From: Lysobacter daejeonensis GH1-9
GTDB taxonomy: Bacteria > Pseudomonadota > Gammaproteobacteria > Xanthomonadales > Xanthomonadaceae
DNA length: 64,000 bases
Direction of reading: 5' to 3'
Assembly: GCF_000768355.1 (NCBI RefSeq)
Contig: NZ_AVPU01000005.1
Location: 62,001-126,000 of the forward strand
Made by a program: the position numbers and the translations under genes. Below, piece by piece: positions 43,442-55,175 of the stretch (position 1 is its first letter; every line of letters begins with the position of its first letter). The notes under the pieces were generated by a model. It had not been told where the DNA came from. It did no database searches and worked only from the letters and a program-made list of their open reading frames with translations.

Positions 43442-44779
43442 ATGAATGATGCCGTCCGCCCCAGCGCGCTCGCGCTGACGCCCCTGCTGCTGTTCCTCGC
43501 CCTGTTCTTCGGTGCGGGCCTGTATTTCACCGCACAGGGCGAAGCCATGGGTTTCTACCAACTGCGTGCGCCCGTGGCGATCCTGCCAGCGCTTGCACTG
43601 GGCGCGTGGCTGGCATGGCGCCGCGGGGTCCGTCCGATCGAAGCACTGCTCGCAGGCATGGGGCACGCCAACATCATGTTGATGTGCCTGGTGTTCCTGT
43701 TGGCGGGTGCCTTCGCCACCGTGTCCAAGGCCATCGGCGCCGTCGACGCCGTGGTGGCCATCGGCCTGGGCAGCCTGCCGCCCGCGTTGATCCTGCCGGG
43801 CCTGTTCCTGGTGGCGGGTTTCGTGGCACTGGCCATCGGCACCTCGATGGGCACCATCGCGGCGGTCGTGCCGATTGCACTGGGCGTGTCAGACGCTGCC
43901 GGCCTGGATGCGGGCCTGGTGCTGGGCGCTGTCGTGGGCGGTGCGATGTTCGGCGACAACCTCTCGGTGATCTCCGACACTACCATTGCCGCCACGCGCA
44001 CCCAGGGATGTCGCATGCGCGACAAGTTCCGCGAGAACTTCAAGATCGCCCTGCCGGCCGCCATTGCCACGGTTGCGCTGATGGCCGTGCTGGGCGATAC
44101 CGCGCCGGTCGCCCCACCCGACAGTGTTGCCAGCGGTTGGCTGGTGCTGCCCTATGTCGTCGTGCTGGGGCTGGCCCTGGCGGGCCTCAACGTGGTGCTG
44201 GTGCTGGCGATCGGCCTCGTGTTGTCGGGCCTGTCTGGCCTGTTCGTCGGCGACGGGTATGACCCGGTCACCTTTGCAGGCGACATCTACGCCGGTTTCG
44301 ACAGCATGGTCGAGATCACCCTGCTGTCGATCCTGATCGGCGGCCTGGCGGAACTGATCAAAGTGACCGGTGGCTTGGCCTGGTTGGCACAGGTCATCGC
44401 GCGCTTTGCGCGGGGGCATACCGGCCGACGCTCGGGCGAGGCCAGCATCGCGGCACTCGCTGTTGGTGCGGATGCGCTCACCGCCAACAACACCGTGGCC
44501 ATCCTGGTGGCTGGCAGCCTGGCCAAGGACATCGCCGAGCGCCATGACATCAGTCCACGTCGCAGCGCCAGCCTGCTGGACATCTTTTCCTGCGTCACCC
44601 AGGGGCTGTTGCCGTACGGTGCGCAGATCCTGCTGGCGGCGTCGCTGGCCGGGCTGTCGCCACTGGCGATTGCCGGCAAGGTCTACTACTGCTGGTTGCT
44701 CGTCGCAGCCGCTGTGGTCTTCATGATCCTGCCCTCGCGGCATGGGGCCGCTGCGTCGGACTCGCCAGCGCGTCCCTGA
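43442..44779 (+). CDS. NhaC-type Na+/H+ antiporter family protein
   Basis: A 445-residue transporter with about ten to twelve hydrophobic segments. NhaC-family landmarks: GMGHANIMLMCLVFLLAGAF, VALAIGTSMGTIAAVVPIAL, GAVVGGAMFGDNLSVISDTT and AATRTQGCRMRDKFRENFKI, and in the second half AVGADALTANNTVAILVAGS with SPRRSASLLDIFSCVTQGLL. It exchanges sodium (or an organic cation or acid) with protons; the substrate is not settled. It stands alone, 236 bases after icd. Confidence 0.86.
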   Translation: MNDAVRPSALALTPLLLFLALFFGAGLYFTAQGEAMGFYQLRAPVAILPALALGAWLAWRRGVRPIEALLAGMGHANIMLMCLVFLLAGAFATVSKAIGAVDAVVAIGLGSLPPALILPGLFLVAGFVALAIGTSMGTIAAVVPIALGVSDAAGLDAGLVLGAVVGGAMFGDNLSVISDTTIAATRTQGCRMRDKFRENFKIALPAAIATVALMAVLGDTAPVAPPDSVASGWLVLPYVVVLGLALAGLNVVLVLAIGLVLSGLSGLFVGDGYDPVTFAGDIYAGFDSMVEITLLSILIGGLAELIKVTGGLAWLAQVIARFARGHTGRRSGEASIAALAVGADALTANNTVAILVAGSLAKDIAERHDISPRRSASLLDIFSCVTQGLLPYGAQILLAASLAGLSPLAIAGKVYYCWLLVAAAVVFMILPSRHGAAASDSPARP

Positions 44780-44860
44780 CACTCCCGGGACAAGGAGGTT
44801 GCCGGAAGGGAAGGGCGCCAGTGAGGGCAGTGCGCCCCCTCGCGCCCAGTTTCAAGAAGT

Positions 44861-44882
44861 AGGGGCGCCCGCAGGCGCCCCT
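44861..44882. terminator. Hairpin between convergent genes
   Basis: AGGGGCGCC (44861-44869), loop CGCA, GGCGCCCCT (44874-44882). It lies between the antiporter stop and the convergent BI-1 gene stop. No good T-tract on either strand, so terminator function is plausible but weakly supported. Confidence 0.5.
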
Positions 44883-44926
44883 CGTGCTGTAACCCTTGTG
44901 TGGCTCCCCAGTCCGGGTCGGCTGTC

Positions 44927-45682
44927 TCAGTCGCGGGACTGCAGTTTCGACAACAGGCGCAGGATCTCAAGGTACAGCCACACCAGCGTCACCAGCAGGC
45001 CGAACGCGGCATACCACTCCATGTACTTCGGCGCACGCTGCTCCACGCCGCTTTCGATGAAGTCGAAGTCCAGCACCAGGTTCAACGCAGCGATCACCAC
45101 CACGAAGCCGGAAAAGGCGATGCCCATCAGGCCGCTGTCGTGGATGAACGGCATCGACTTGCCAAAGAAGCCCATTCCGATGTTGACCAGATAGAGCAGG
45201 GCGATGCCGCCCGTGGCGGCGACCACACCCAGTTTGAAGTTCTCGGTGGCCTTGATCAGGCCGCTGCGGTACGCCATCAGCAGTGCCGCCAACGTGCCGA
45301 AGGTCAGGCCCACCGCCTGCATCACGATGCCCGGGAACTTCAGCTCGAACATGGCCGAGATCGCGCCGATGAAAAGGCCTTCCAGTGCCGCGTACAGCGG
45401 GGCGGTGACCGGCGCCCAGGTCTTCTTGAAGATCGTCACCAGCGAGATGACGAAACCGCCCAGCCCACCGACGAGCACGTAGGGCAGCAGATTGGCGGTG
45501 CCGTTGCTGTTGAAGAACAGCGACCAGGTGTACAGCGCGCCGGCCAGGGTCAGCACCAGCAGGAACGCGGTCTTGTTGACCGTGCCGTTCAGGGACATCG
45601 TGTCCTGGGCGCCCGTGACGACGCTGCCGGTGCCGAGGTCGAGGAACGTGCTGTCCTTCAAAGCGGGATTTCCACTGCGCAT
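44927..45682 (-). CDS. Bax inhibitor-1/YccA family membrane protein
   Basis: A 251-residue seven-helix membrane protein of the YetJ/YccA-like BI-1 superfamily, in the group starting NPALKDSTFLD. Helices include TAFLLVLTLAGALYTWSLFF, LLPYVLVGGLGGFVISLVTI and GFVVVIAALNLVLDFDFIES, with YAALEGLFIGAISAMFELKF containing the acidic sensor region. E. coli YccA is an FtsH substrate and modulator, and YetJ leaks calcium; either role is possible. The ATG at 45682 follows GGAG in AAGGAGCCAAC. Confidence 0.85.
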   Translation of the reverse strand: MRSGNPALKDSTFLDLGTGSVVTGAQDTMSLNGTVNKTAFLLVLTLAGALYTWSLFFNSNGTANLLPYVLVGGLGGFVISLVTIFKKTWAPVTAPLYAALEGLFIGAISAMFELKFPGIVMQAVGLTFGTLAALLMAYRSGLIKATENFKLGVVAATGGIALLYLVNIGMGFFGKSMPFIHDSGLMGIAFSGFVVVIAALNLVLDFDFIESGVEQRAPKYMEWYAAFGLLVTLVWLYLEILRLLSKLQSRD

Positions 45683-45762
45683 GTTGGCTCCTTGTTTGCC
45701 TTGCGGCGATCCAGCCGCGAGCATACAGGCGGGGCGACCGGGCGAGGGCCGGAAATCGCGCA

Positions 45763-45791
45763 TTGACAGCCCGCCCGGCGCAGCCGAGAAT
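45763..45791 (+). promoter_or_regulatory. Promoter of the tRNA cluster
   Basis: TTGACA (45763-45768), exact consensus, 17-base spacer, GAGAAT (45786-45791), about 42 bases before the first tRNA. Confidence 0.72.
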
Positions 45792-45833
45792 AGTCGACCT
45801 TTCGCGGCGCTGGCGCGCTTCGGAAGACTGGCC

Positions 45834-45910
<77 letters not shown>

Positions 45911-45945
45911 TTTGAGTTGCGCGCCTCGGCTAAGATGTCCGCCAC

Positions 45946-46022
45946 GCGCCCGTAGCTCAACTGGATAGAGCACCGGCCTTCTAAGCCGGTGGTTGCAGGT
46001 TCGATTCCTGCCGGGCGCGCCA
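45946..46022 (+). tRNA. tRNA-Arg (TCT)
   Basis: 77 bases with encoded CCA. Acceptor arms GCGCCCG / CGGGCGC, D arm AGCTCAACTGGATAGAGC, anticodon loop CTTCTAA giving TCT, and T loop GGTTCGATTCC. Confidence 0.97.
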
Positions 46023-46046
46023 GAGTCGGCGGATCTGTTTCATGTG

Positions 46047-46123
46047 GTGGCTGTAGCTCAGCTGGTTAGAGTACTGGATTGTGATTCCAGATGTCGGGGG
46101 TTCGAGTCCCCTCAGCCACCCCA
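46047..46123 (+). tRNA. tRNA-His (GTG)
   Basis: 77 bases with encoded CCA. Acceptor arms GTGGCTG / CAGCCAC, anticodon loop TTGTGAT giving GTG. The base just before the 5' end (46046) is G and the discriminator is C, matching the special G-1:C73 pair of tRNA-His. Confidence 0.97.
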
Positions 46124-46128
46124 CCTAT

Positions 46129-46156
46129 TTGCGAAGTGAAAATTTTCTGGTAAAGT
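46129..46156 (+). promoter_or_regulatory. Candidate promoter of tRNA-Lys
   Basis: TTGCGA (46129-46134), 16-base AT-rich spacer, TAAAGT (46151-46156), 20 bases before tRNA-Lys. It suggests the cluster has more than one promoter. Confidence 0.55.
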
Positions 46157-46175
46157 TTCGCTTCTAAGTTGTTCC

Positions 46176-46251
46176 GGGCCGTTAGCTCAGTTGGTAGAGC
46201 AGTTGACTCTTAATCAATAGGTCCAAGGTTCGAATCCTTGACGGCCCACCA
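46176..46251 (+). tRNA. tRNA-Lys (CTT)
   Basis: 76 bases with encoded CCA. Acceptor arms GGGCCGT / ACGGCCC, D arm AGCTCAGTTGGTAGAGC, anticodon loop CTCTTAA giving CTT, and T loop GGTTCGAATCC. Confidence 0.97.
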
Positions 46252-46258
46252 ATCCCGG

Positions 46259-46290
46259 AAAGGCACCTGGCAACAGGTGCCTTTTTCCTT
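46259..46290 (+). terminator. Terminator after tRNA-Lys
   Basis: AAAGGCACCTG (46259-46269), loop GCAA, CAGGTGCCTTT (46274-46284), running into TTTTTCCTT. It ends transcription from the Pro-Arg-His-Lys group, so tRNA-Leu needs its own promoter; TAGAAT at 46305-46310 is a possible -10. Confidence 0.88.
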
Positions 46291-46346
46291 TTCCGAAGCC
46301 CGCCTAGAATGGCGGCCCGGATGATCGGCAAGGTCCGGTCGACATT

Positions 46347-46431
46347 GCGAAAGTGGCGGAATTGGTAGACGCCCTGGATTTAGGTTCCAGTGCCGCAAGG
46401 CGTGCGGGTTCGAGTCCCGCCTTTCGCACCA
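46347..46431 (+). tRNA. tRNA-Leu (TAG)
   Basis: 85 bases with encoded CCA and the long variable arm of class II tRNAs (TGCCGCAAGGCGT). Acceptor arms GCGAAAG / CTTTCGC, anticodon stem CTGGA / TCCAG, loop TTTAGGT giving TAG. Confidence 0.97.
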
Positions 46432-46461
46432 CGCCTCCTCAGTAATAAATAGCCCGCACCG

Positions 46462-46605
46462 CCCAAGCGAGCCGTCGCGAGGGAAAGCCGTTCCGTCGGC
46501 AGGCTTTTCCTCCTGCCCCATCCCCAAGCGAGCCGTCGCGAGGGAAGGTCGTTCCGTCGGCAGGCTCTTCCCTTCAGTCCCTCCCCAAGCGAGCTGTCCC
46601 TGGGT
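46462..46605. repeat. 61-bp tandem repeat, two full copies and a partial third
   Basis: Copies begin at 46462, 46523 and 46584, exactly 61 bases apart. The first 49 bases of copies 1 and 2 (starting CCCAAGCGAGCCGTCGCGAG) differ at only a few positions; copy 3 diverges after about 20 bases. The rest of the 345-base gap between tRNA-Leu and tig (46432-46776) holds no gene that I can support. Whether the repeat is a dispersed family element cannot be told from one window. Confidence 0.8.
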
Positions 46606-46776
46606 GGCGCTGCTGCGTCGCCAGGCGTACCCGTGCCCTTCGGAACGGTGGCAGCCCGGCCCGGAATCAGCCAAACTAGCAAGTTCGCAGGAACCCGTGG
46701 CGCGTTGGCGTGCCCGATCCTGACGCCAGATCAACAACATCGTGCCGCGGCGGGTGCCGTGGTTGCAGGAGTGGAT

Positions 46777-48069
46777 ATGCAAGTTTCGGTCGAATCGCTG
46801 GGCAACCTTGAACGCCGCCTCACCTTCACCCTCCCGGCCGATCGCTACGAGTCCGTCGTGGGCGGTCGCCTGAAGGAGATCCAGCGCGGTGCCAACCTCA
46901 AGGGCTTCCGCAAGGGCAAGGTGCCGGCCAGCGTGATCGAACAGCGCTTCGGACAGCAGGTGCGCGCCGAAGTGATGGACGGCCTGCTGCGCGAAACCTT
47001 CGGCAATGCCGTGCGCGACAACGCGCTGCAGATCGCCGGCAACCCGCAGATCGCGCCGGGCGAGGGCGAGATGAATTTCGTCGCCACCTTCGAGGTGGTG
47101 CCGGACTTCGGTGACGTGGACGTCGCCAAGCTCAACGTCGTGCGCCACACCGCCGAGGTCACCGACGCCGACATCGACACGATGCTCGACAACCTGCGCC
47201 TGCAGCGCCGTACCTGGAACAAGGTCGAGCGCGAGGCCAAGGACGGCGACCTGGTGGGTCTCGAGACCTTCTCGATGGTCGACGGCGAGCGCCTGCCCGC
47301 CGAGGGCGCCGAGCGTGGCGCCACCGCGATCGGTTCGGGCGTGATGTTCCCGGCCGTGGAAGCTGCCCTGGTTGGCATGAAGGCCGGTGACGAAAAGACC
47401 GTGGAAGTCGACTTCCCGGCTGACTGGCGCGTGCCGCAGTTCGCCGGCAAGAAGGTTGCCGTGACCCTGCAGGTGAAGGAAGTTTCCGAGCCGGTGCTGC
47501 CGGAGGTGGACGCGGGCTTCATCAAGAGCTTTGGCGTGAAGAGCGGCGATATCGAGCAGTTCCGCAAGGACATCCGCAGCAACCTGGAGCGTGAGCTCAA
47601 GGGTGCGCTGATGACCCGCCTGCGCCGCGAGGTTGGCGAGCAGCTGATCGCCGCCTACGCGCACGTTGAAATGCCGCCGAAGCTGGTCGAAGGCGAGGCC
47701 CGCGGCATGGCCGCGCAGGTGGTCGAGCAGGCCCAGCGTGCTGGCCGCAATGTCGGCGACGTGCCGGCCGACATGTACCAGAACTACCTGGAGGCCGCCC
47801 GCAAGCGTGTGCTGGTCGGCCTGTTGGTGGGTGAAGTGGCCCGCCGCAACGAGCTGCGACTGGACCCGAAGCGCGTTAACGAGACCCTGCAGCTGATCGC
47901 CTCGACCTACGAGGAGCCGCAGCAGGTCATCGAGCTGTACCGCAACGACCAGCAGCTGATGGCCGGCTTGCAGAACCGCGTGATGGAAGAGCAGGTGATC
48001 GACTGGATCGCCGAGCGCGCCCAGCACACCGAGCAGCCGATGTCGTTCAGCGAGGCGATCCGCCAGTAA
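46777..48069 (+). CDS. tig: Trigger factor
   Basis: A 430-residue ribosome-bound chaperone and prolyl isomerase. The ribosome-binding signature GFRKGKVP appears as [20 protein letters not shown] (about 44-63). The central FKBP-like domain ([40 protein letters not shown]) follows, then the helical C-domain with [10 protein letters not shown] near the end. Length matches E. coli (432). The ATG at 46777 has AGGAG six bases upstream. It heads the tig-clpP-clpX-lon quality-control block. Confidence 0.97.
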   Translation: MQVSVESLGNLERRLTFTLPADRYESVVGGRLKEIQRGANLKGFRKGKVPASVIEQRFGQQVRAEVMDGLLRETFGNAVRDNALQIAGNPQIAPGEGEMNFVATFEVVPDFGDVDVAKLNVVRHTAEVTDADIDTMLDNLRLQRRTWNKVEREAKDGDLVGLETFSMVDGERLPAEGAERGATAIGSGVMFPAVEAALVGMKAGDEKTVEVDFPADWRVPQFAGKKVAVTLQVKEVSEPVLPEVDAGFIKSFGVKSGDIEQFRKDIRSNLERELKGALMTRLRREVGEQLIAAYAHVEMPPKLVEGEARGMAAQVVEQAQRAGRNVGDVPADMYQNYLEAARKRVLVGLLVGEVARRNELRLDPKRVNETLQLIASTYEEPQQVIELYRNDQQLMAGLQNRVMEEQVIDWIAERAQHTEQPMSFSEAIRQ

Positions 48070-48222
48070 GGTCTGAGCGGGCCGGGGGCAACCGCCGCCT
48101 GCCCGTCGTTGCTCCACCACCCGGCGCCTGCTGGGTGGCCGGGCAGGCGGGGTGCCCGCAAGGCGCCCCAGTCCTTGCCCACCGGCTGCCTGACCGTGGG
48201 CTGCCTCACATGCAAGGCACCA

Positions 48223-48251
48223 CTTGCGCTTTCTTCCGATCGGCCCCAATT
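48223..48251 (+). promoter_or_regulatory. Heat-shock (sigma-32) promoter of clpP
   Basis: CTTGCGC (48223-48229), 14-base spacer, CCCCAATT (48244-48251), close to the sigma-32 consensus CTTGAAA-N11-16-CCCCATNT. It lies 41 bases before the clpP ATG, in the 223-base gap after tig. Confidence 0.7.
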
Positions 48252-48292
48252 TGATCGGAACCGCCCCACAAGCCAGTCACAGGTGCCATTCA

Positions 48293-48919
48293 ATGGATTA
48301 CCGAACCCAAGCCCTGAACCTCGTCCCGATGGTGGTCGAACAGACCAGCCGCGGCGAGCGCGCGTATGACATCTATTCGCGCCTGCTGAAGGAGCGGGTG
48401 ATCTTCCTCGTCGGCCCGATCGACGACTACATGGCCAACGTGATCGTGGCCCAGTTGCTGTTCCTCGAGGCCGAGAACCCTGAAAAGGACATCAGCCTTT
48501 ACATCAACTCGCCGGGCGGTATCGTCACCGCGGGCATGGCCATCTACGACACCATGCAGTACATCAAGCCGGACGTGAGCACCATCTGCGTCGGCCAAGC
48601 CGCCTCGATGGGCGCGTTGCTGCTGGCCTCGGGCGCACCCGGCAAGCGTTACGCGCTGCCGAACTCACGCGTGATGATCCACCAGCCGCTGGGTGGTTTC
48701 CAGGGCCAGGCCACGGACATCGACATCCACGCCCGCGAGATCCTGTCGCTGAAGCAGCGCCTCAACGAGACCCTGTCCAAGCACACCGGCCAGCCGCTGG
48801 AGACCATCGCGCGCGACACCGAGCGCGACAACTTCAAGAGCGCCGAGGCGGCCCGCGACTACGGCCTGGTGGACCAGGTCCTGGAGCGCCGTCCCGACGA
48901 GTCGATCCAGGCAGGCTGA
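48293..48919 (+). CDS. clpP: ATP-dependent Clp protease proteolytic subunit
   Basis: A 208-residue serine peptidase forming the 14-mer chamber of ClpXP and ClpAP. Catalytic S105 in [16 protein letters not shown] and H130 in [17 protein letters not shown]; the aspartate lies in the [18 protein letters not shown] region. [20 protein letters not shown] is typical. A start at 48293 gives [20 protein letters not shown], which matches the normal family N-terminus including its short propeptide. clpX follows after 197 bases with its own promoter. Confidence 0.97.
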   Translation: MDYRTQALNLVPMVVEQTSRGERAYDIYSRLLKERVIFLVGPIDDYMANVIVAQLLFLEAENPEKDISLYINSPGGIVTAGMAIYDTMQYIKPDVSTICVGQAASMGALLLASGAPGKRYALPNSRVMIHQPLGGFQGQATDIDIHAREILSLKQRLNETLSKHTGQPLETIARDTERDNFKSAEAARDYGLVDQVLERRPDESIQAG

Positions 48920-49018
48920 TCCGCCGGCCCGCCACACGGAATGGATGGCACGGGACGCTTCCTCGCCAACCCGTCCCGCGGGACTTTCCACCGTTTTCCC
49001 GGCCCGGGAGCCGGCCCC

Positions 49019-49046
49019 TTGGCGGGCTGGGACGCTGTGCTATTCT
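49019..49046 (+). promoter_or_regulatory. Candidate sigma-70 promoter of clpX
   Basis: TTGGCG (49019-49024), 16-base spacer, TATTCT (49041-49046), 70 bases before clpX. No sigma-32-like element is seen in this gap. Confidence 0.5.
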
Positions 49047-49116
49047 CGGGCCGAAGCACCCTCCCGGCCCCCTCGAAAGGGCGGGGAAGGGGACTTGAGC
49101 AACAACAGGCAGAAGC

Positions 49117-50406
49117 ATGAGCGACGAGCGACAAAGCCGCGGTACCGGCGACAGCAACAAGATCCTTTACTGCTCGTTCTGCGGTAAGAGCCAGCATGAG
49201 GTCCGCAAGCTGATCGCGGGCCCGAGCGTGTTCATCTGCGATGAATGCGTCGAACTCTGCAACGACATCATCCGCGAGGAGCTCGAGGAGAAGGCTCAGT
49301 CGGCGCGCAGCCACCTGCCCAAGCCCAAGGAGATCCTTGAGGTCCTCGACCAGTACGTGATCGGCCAGTCCCGCGCCAAGAAGACCCTGGCGGTGGCGGT
49401 CTACAACCACTACAAGCGCATCGAGAGCCGGCAGAAGAACGACGACGTCGAGCTGGCCAAGTCCAACATCCTGCTGGTGGGCCCGACCGGTTCGGGCAAG
49501 ACGCTGTTGGCCGAGACGCTGGCGCGCATGCTCAACGTGCCGTTCACCATGGCCGACGCCACCACGCTGACCGAAGCCGGTTACGTGGGCGAGGACGTGG
49601 AAAACATCATCCAGAAGCTGTTGCAGAAGTGCGACTACGACGTCGACAAGGCGCAGCAGGGCATCGTCTACATCGACGAGATCGACAAGATTTCGCGCAA
49701 GAGCGACAACCCGTCCATCACCCGCGACGTGTCGGGCGAGGGCGTGCAGCAAGCGCTGCTGAAGCTGATCGAAGGCACCGTCGCCAGCGTGCCGCCGCAG
49801 GGCGGTCGCAAGCACCCGCAGCAGGAATTCCTGCAGGTCGACACGCGCAACATCCTGTTCATCGTCGGCGGCGCCTTCGCCGGCCTGGAAAAGGTTATCC
49901 AGCAGCGCAGCACCGAAGCCGGCGGGATTGGCTTTGGCGCCAAGGTCAAGAGCAGCGAGCGCAAGGTCGAGACCGGCAAGATCCTGGCCGAGGTCGAGCC
50001 CGAGGACCTGATCAAGTTCGGCCTGATCCCTGAGTTCGTCGGCCGCCTGCCGGTGGTCGCCACGCTGGAGGAACTGGACGAGACCGCACTGGTAAAGATC
50101 CTGACCGAGCCGAAGAACGCCATCACCAAGCAGTTCAAGAAGCTGTTCGAGATGGAAGGCGTGGAACTGGAGTTCCGTGCTGACGCGCTGACCGCGATCG
50201 CCCGCAAGGCACTCAAGCGCAAGACCGGCGCACGTGGCCTGCGCACCATCGTGGAAGGCGTGTTGCTGGACACCATGTACGACCTGCCGTCGCTGGAGAA
50301 CGTCAGCAAGGTGGTGGTGGACGAGTCGGTGATTGACCACAAGACCGACCCATACCTGATCTACCAGACCCCGGTCGCCGCTCCCAAGGCTGCCTCCGCC
50401 GAGTAA
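49117..50406 (+). CDS. clpX: ATP-dependent Clp protease ATPase subunit ClpX
   Basis: A 429-residue AAA+ unfoldase that feeds substrates to ClpP. N-terminal zinc-binding domain with C19, C22, C41 and C44 ([12 protein letters not shown] and [10 protein letters not shown]). Walker A GPTGSGKT at about 123-130, Walker [11 protein letters not shown], the ClpP-docking IGF loop (GGIGFGAKV, about 269-271), sensor 1 and [12 protein letters not shown] with the RKH/ARGLR-type sensor 2 ([12 protein letters not shown]). A strong terminator follows. Confidence 0.97.
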   Translation: MSDERQSRGTGDSNKILYCSFCGKSQHEVRKLIAGPSVFICDECVELCNDIIREELEEKAQSARSHLPKPKEILEVLDQYVIGQSRAKKTLAVAVYNHYKRIESRQKNDDVELAKSNILLVGPTGSGKTLLAETLARMLNVPFTMADATTLTEAGYVGEDVENIIQKLLQKCDYDVDKAQQGIVYIDEIDKISRKSDNPSITRDVSGEGVQQALLKLIEGTVASVPPQGGRKHPQQEFLQVDTRNILFIVGGAFAGLEKVIQQRSTEAGGIGFGAKVKSSERKVETGKILAEVEPEDLIKFGLIPEFVGRLPVVATLEELDETALVKILTEPKNAITKQFKKLFEMEGVELEFRADALTAIARKALKRKTGARGLRTIVEGVLLDTMYDLPSLENVSKVVVDESVIDHKTDPYLIYQTPVAAPKAASAE

Positions 50407-50454
50407 TCGGCGGCGCCCCGTGCCCTGAAAGGCGCGCGGGCTGGGCTCTACGTC

Positions 50455-50489
50455 AAACGGCCGCGCAATCTGCGCGGCCGTTTGCGTTT
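50455..50489 (+). terminator. Terminator after clpX
   Basis: A 12-bp perfect stem AAACGGCCGCGC (50455-50466) with 50472-50483, loop AATCT, then TTTGCGTTTG. The remaining 226 bases of the 309-base gap (50407-50715) turn AT-richer towards the protease gene, and no convincing promoter boxes could be fixed there. Confidence 0.85.
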
Positions 50490-50715
50490 GTGGCTTGAAC
50501 GCCGAATGCGCAAAACAGGCCTTCTGCGCCCATGGCTCATTGCGTGGGCTGCTGGGCCCAGTGGCCAGAAGCTGCAAATATCAATCTGGATGTGTGATTT
50601 GCTTCGCATTTGGCAAGGCACGGTTACGGTTGAAACAAATTAGATTGGATGCCCTATGGAGTTGGGGGCTGAGGGATCGAGGGGAGCCCATCATTCAATC
50701 TTCGGGGAAAACACA

Positions 50716-52245
<1,530 letters not shown>

Positions 52246-52298
52246 GCCGCGGATTCCACCCAGCCCGTGCACACGGGCGGGACACCGGATCCGCACCG

Positions 52299-52332
52299 AA
52301 AGGCCCGTGCGCAGTCACGGGCCTTTCCTTTT
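52299..52332 (+). terminator. Terminator after the subtilisin gene
   Basis: AAAGGCCCGTG (52299-52309), loop CGCAGT, CACGGGCCTTT (52316-52326), followed by CCTTTT. Confidence 0.85.
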
Positions 52333-52436
52333 GCCTGAGCTTGGGCCGACTGAACGCGGGGTGGCAGGCGCTGCCATGGTTAAGTGGTTGATCAGTAGCG
52401 TTTTTTTTCGGGAATGACACAAAGTGAACAACCACG

Positions 52437-52465
52437 CTTGCATCATGCGGGTCGCAGCCCCATAA
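52437..52465 (+). promoter_or_regulatory. Heat-shock (sigma-32) promoter of lon
   Basis: CTTGCAT (52437-52443), 14-base spacer, CCCCATAA (52458-52465): a very good sigma-32 match, 72 bases before lon. The spacer equals that of the clpP promoter. Confidence 0.8.
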
Positions 52466-52537
52466 ACGACTCAAAGGCCAGTTGCTGGCCTGCCGTTCAC
52501 CGCCGGGTCCATGCCCGGCGTCTTACATGGAGTCGCC

Positions 52538-54967
52538 ATGACCACTTCCCCCGCCCACGAACCACTCGACCTGCCGGTGCTGCCGCTGCGCGACGTCGTC
52601 GTGTTCCCGCACATGGTCATTCCGCTGTTCGTGGGCCGCGACAAGTCGATCAAGGCCCTCGACATGGCCATGGAGGCTGACAAGCGCATCCTGTTGGTGG
52701 CGCAGAAGGCCGCCGAGACCGACGACCCGGGCGCGGATGACCTGCACCGCGTTGGCACGCTCGCGCACGTACTGCAGCTGCTGAAACTGCCCGATGGCAC
52801 CATCAAGGTGCTGGTCGAAGGCGTGTCCCGTGTGGCGGTTGACGCCGTCAGCGAGACCGACGGCACACTCACCGGTCGCGCGCACGAAGTCGCGCCCGAG
52901 ACCGACCGTCCTGAACGCGAGCTTGAGGCGATCGCGCGCTCGCTGATGGGCCTGTTCGAACAGTACGTCAAGACCAACCGCAAGCTACCGCCCGAGCTCA
53001 TGCAGACCCTGCAGGGTATCGAGGAACCGGGTCGGTTGGCCGACACCATCGCCGCGCACCTGGGCGTGCGCCTGGTCGACAAGCAGAAGCTGCTGGAGAC
53101 CCATGCCATCGGTGCGCGCCTGGAGCAGCTTGTCGGCCTGGTTGACGGCGAGATCGACGTGCAGCAGCTGGAGAAGCGCATCCGCGGCCGCGTGAAGTCG
53201 CAGATGGAGAAGAGCCAGCGCGAGTACTACCTCAACGAGCAGATGAAGGCGATCCAGAAGGAGCTCGGCGAGAGCGACGAGGCGCCCAACGACATCGATG
53301 AGCTCACCCGCAAGATCGCCGAGGCCGGCATGCCCAAGCCGGTGGAAACAAAGGCGAAGGCCGAGCTCAACAAGCTCAAGCAGATGTCGCCGATGTCGGC
53401 TGAAGCCGCCGTCGTGCGCAACTACCTCGACTGGCTGCTGGGCGTGCCGTGGAAGAAGCGCACCAAGATCCGCAAGGATCTCAAGGCCGCGCAGGACGTG
53501 CTCGACGCCGACCACTTTGGTCTGGAGAAGGTCAAGGAACGCATCCTCGAGTACCTCGCCGTGCAGTCGCGCGTGAGCAAGATGAAGGGCGCGATCCTGT
53601 GCCTGGTGGGTCCGCCGGGCGTGGGCAAGACCTCGCTGGGCCAGAGCATCGCCAAGGCCACCAACCGCAAGTTCGTGCGCATGTCACTGGGCGGCGTGCG
53701 CGACGAGGCGGAGATTCGTGGCCACCGCCGCACTTATGTCGGCTCGATGCCGGGCCGCATCGTGCAGAACCTCAACAAGGTTGGCAGCAAGAACCCGCTG
53801 TTCGTGCTCGACGAGATCGACAAGATGTCGATGGACTTCCGTGGCGACCCGTCGTCGGCGCTGCTGGAGGTGCTGGACCCCGAGCAGAACAACGCGTTCA
53901 ACGACCATTACCTTGAGGTCGACCTGGACCTCAGCGAGGTGATGTTCGTCGCCACCTCCAACTCGCTCAACATCCCTGGACCGCTGCTGGATCGCATGGA
54001 AGTCATCCGCATCCCCGGTTACACCGAGGATGAGAAGCTCAACATCGCCATGCGCTACCTGCTGACCAAGCAGATCAAGGCCAATGGCCTGAAGCCTACC
54101 GAGCTGAAGGTGGAGGAGAGCGCGGTGCGCGACATCGTGCGCTACTACACGCGCGAATCCGGCGTGCGCAATCTCGAACGCGAGATCGCCAAGATCTGCC
54201 GCAAGGTGGTGAAGGAGATCGCGTTGGCTGGGCCGAAGGCGAAGAAGGCTGGCGCGGTCAAGGTCACGTCGAAGAACCTCGAGAAATACCTCGGCGTGCA
54301 GCGCTTCGACTTCGGCCGTGCCGAGGAGCAGAACGAGATTGGCCTGGTGACGGGGCTGGCGTGGACCGAAGTCGGCGGCGACTTGCTGCAGATCGAATCG
54401 ACGCTGGTGCCGGGCAAGGGACAACTTCTGCTTACCGGCCAGTTGGGCGACGTGATGAAGGAGTCGGCATCCGCCGCGCTGTCGGTGGTGCGTGCGCGCA
54501 CCGAGCGCCTGGGCATCGATCTCGACTTCCTGCAGAAGCAGGACGTGCACGTGCACGTACCCGAGGGCGCGACGCCGAAGGACGGCCCGAGTGCGGGCAT
54601 CGCGATGGCCACGGCCCTGGTGTCGATGCTGACCAAGAATCCGGTCAAGGCCGACGTGGCGATGACCGGCGAGATCACCCTGCGCGGCAGGGTGCTGCCG
54701 ATCGGTGGCCTGAAGGAAAAGCTGCTCGCCGCACTACGCGGCGGGATCCGCACGGTGGTTATCCCGGATGAGAACAAGAAGGACCTGGTCGACCTGCCCA
54801 AGGCGGTGACCCAGGGGCTGAAGATCATCCCCGTCCGCTGGATCGACGAAGTGCTCGACATCGCGCTGGAACGCCCTGTGGGGCCCGCCAAGCCACCGAC
54901 CGGTGATAAGTCGGCGGGGGTGAAGCGCGCGCGCAAGTCAGGGACGCAGGCGAGCGTCAAGCACTGA
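52538..54967 (+). CDS. lon: ATP-dependent protease Lon
   Basis: An 809-residue AAA+ serine protease degrading misfolded and regulatory proteins. The N-terminal LAN domain ([20 protein letters not shown]), coiled coil, Walker A GPPGVGKT (about 357-364), Walker [12 protein letters not shown], and the C-terminal protease domain with the Ser-Lys dyad S685 ([11 protein letters not shown]) and K726 ([10 protein letters not shown]). A basic, low-complexity tail closes it. The ATG at 52538 has GGAG upstream. Expression is expected to be heat-inducible from the sigma-32 promoter. Confidence 0.97.
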   Translation: MTTSPAHEPLDLPVLPLRDVVVFPHMVIPLFVGRDKSIKALDMAMEADKRILLVAQKAAETDDPGADDLHRVGTLAHVLQLLKLPDGTIKVLVEGVSRVAVDAVSETDGTLTGRAHEVAPETDRPERELEAIARSLMGLFEQYVKTNRKLPPELMQTLQGIEEPGRLADTIAAHLGVRLVDKQKLLETHAIGARLEQLVGLVDGEIDVQQLEKRIRGRVKSQMEKSQREYYLNEQMKAIQKELGESDEAPNDIDELTRKIAEAGMPKPVETKAKAELNKLKQMSPMSAEAAVVRNYLDWLLGVPWKKRTKIRKDLKAAQDVLDADHFGLEKVKERILEYLAVQSRVSKMKGAILCLVGPPGVGKTSLGQSIAKATNRKFVRMSLGGVRDEAEIRGHRRTYVGSMPGRIVQNLNKVGSKNPLFVLDEIDKMSMDFRGDPSSALLEVLDPEQNNAFNDHYLEVDLDLSEVMFVATSNSLNIPGPLLDRMEVIRIPGYTEDEKLNIAMRYLLTKQIKANGLKPTELKVEESAVRDIVRYYTRESGVRNLEREIAKICRKVVKEIALAGPKAKKAGAVKVTSKNLEKYLGVQRFDFGRAEEQNEIGLVTGLAWTEVGGDLLQIESTLVPGKGQLLLTGQLGDVMKESASAALSVVRARTERLGIDLDFLQKQDVHVHVPEGATPKDGPSAGIAMATALVSMLTKNPVKADVAMTGEITLRGRVLPIGGLKEKLLAALRGGIRTVVIPDENKKDLVDLPKAVTQGLKIIPVRWIDEVLDIALERPVGPAKPPTGDKSAGVKRARKSGTQASVKH

Positions 54968-55030
54968 CGCCGCCTCTCGTCGCGAGCGAGAAAAAACCTC
55001 TGGAAGCCCCGTCGTTATTGGCTTTGCGGC

Positions 55031-55059
55031 TTGCGGGGGCAATATGCCGCTGGTATAAC
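55031..55059 (+). promoter_or_regulatory. Sigma-70 promoter of hupB
   Basis: TTGCGG (55031-55036), 17-base spacer, TATAAC (55054-55059) preceded by a TGG. The leader to the hupB ATG is about 110 bases. Confidence 0.68.
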
Positions 55060-55175
55060 GGGCGCAACCGCGCATCCCTATGGCGTGGCAAGGTCGATCG
55101 GGGCCTGCACTGCCGAGGCAGGCAGCCCCGGTTCTCAAGAGAATGCGGTCACATCCGCACACGGAGTCCAAAAGA

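Noticed and set aside
46210..48249. A 679-codon open frame on the minus strand across the tRNA-Lys/tRNA-Leu region and tig
   Set aside because: It is antisense to trigger factor and to tRNA genes; composition is that of a GC-rich shadow frame, and no domain is recognisable.
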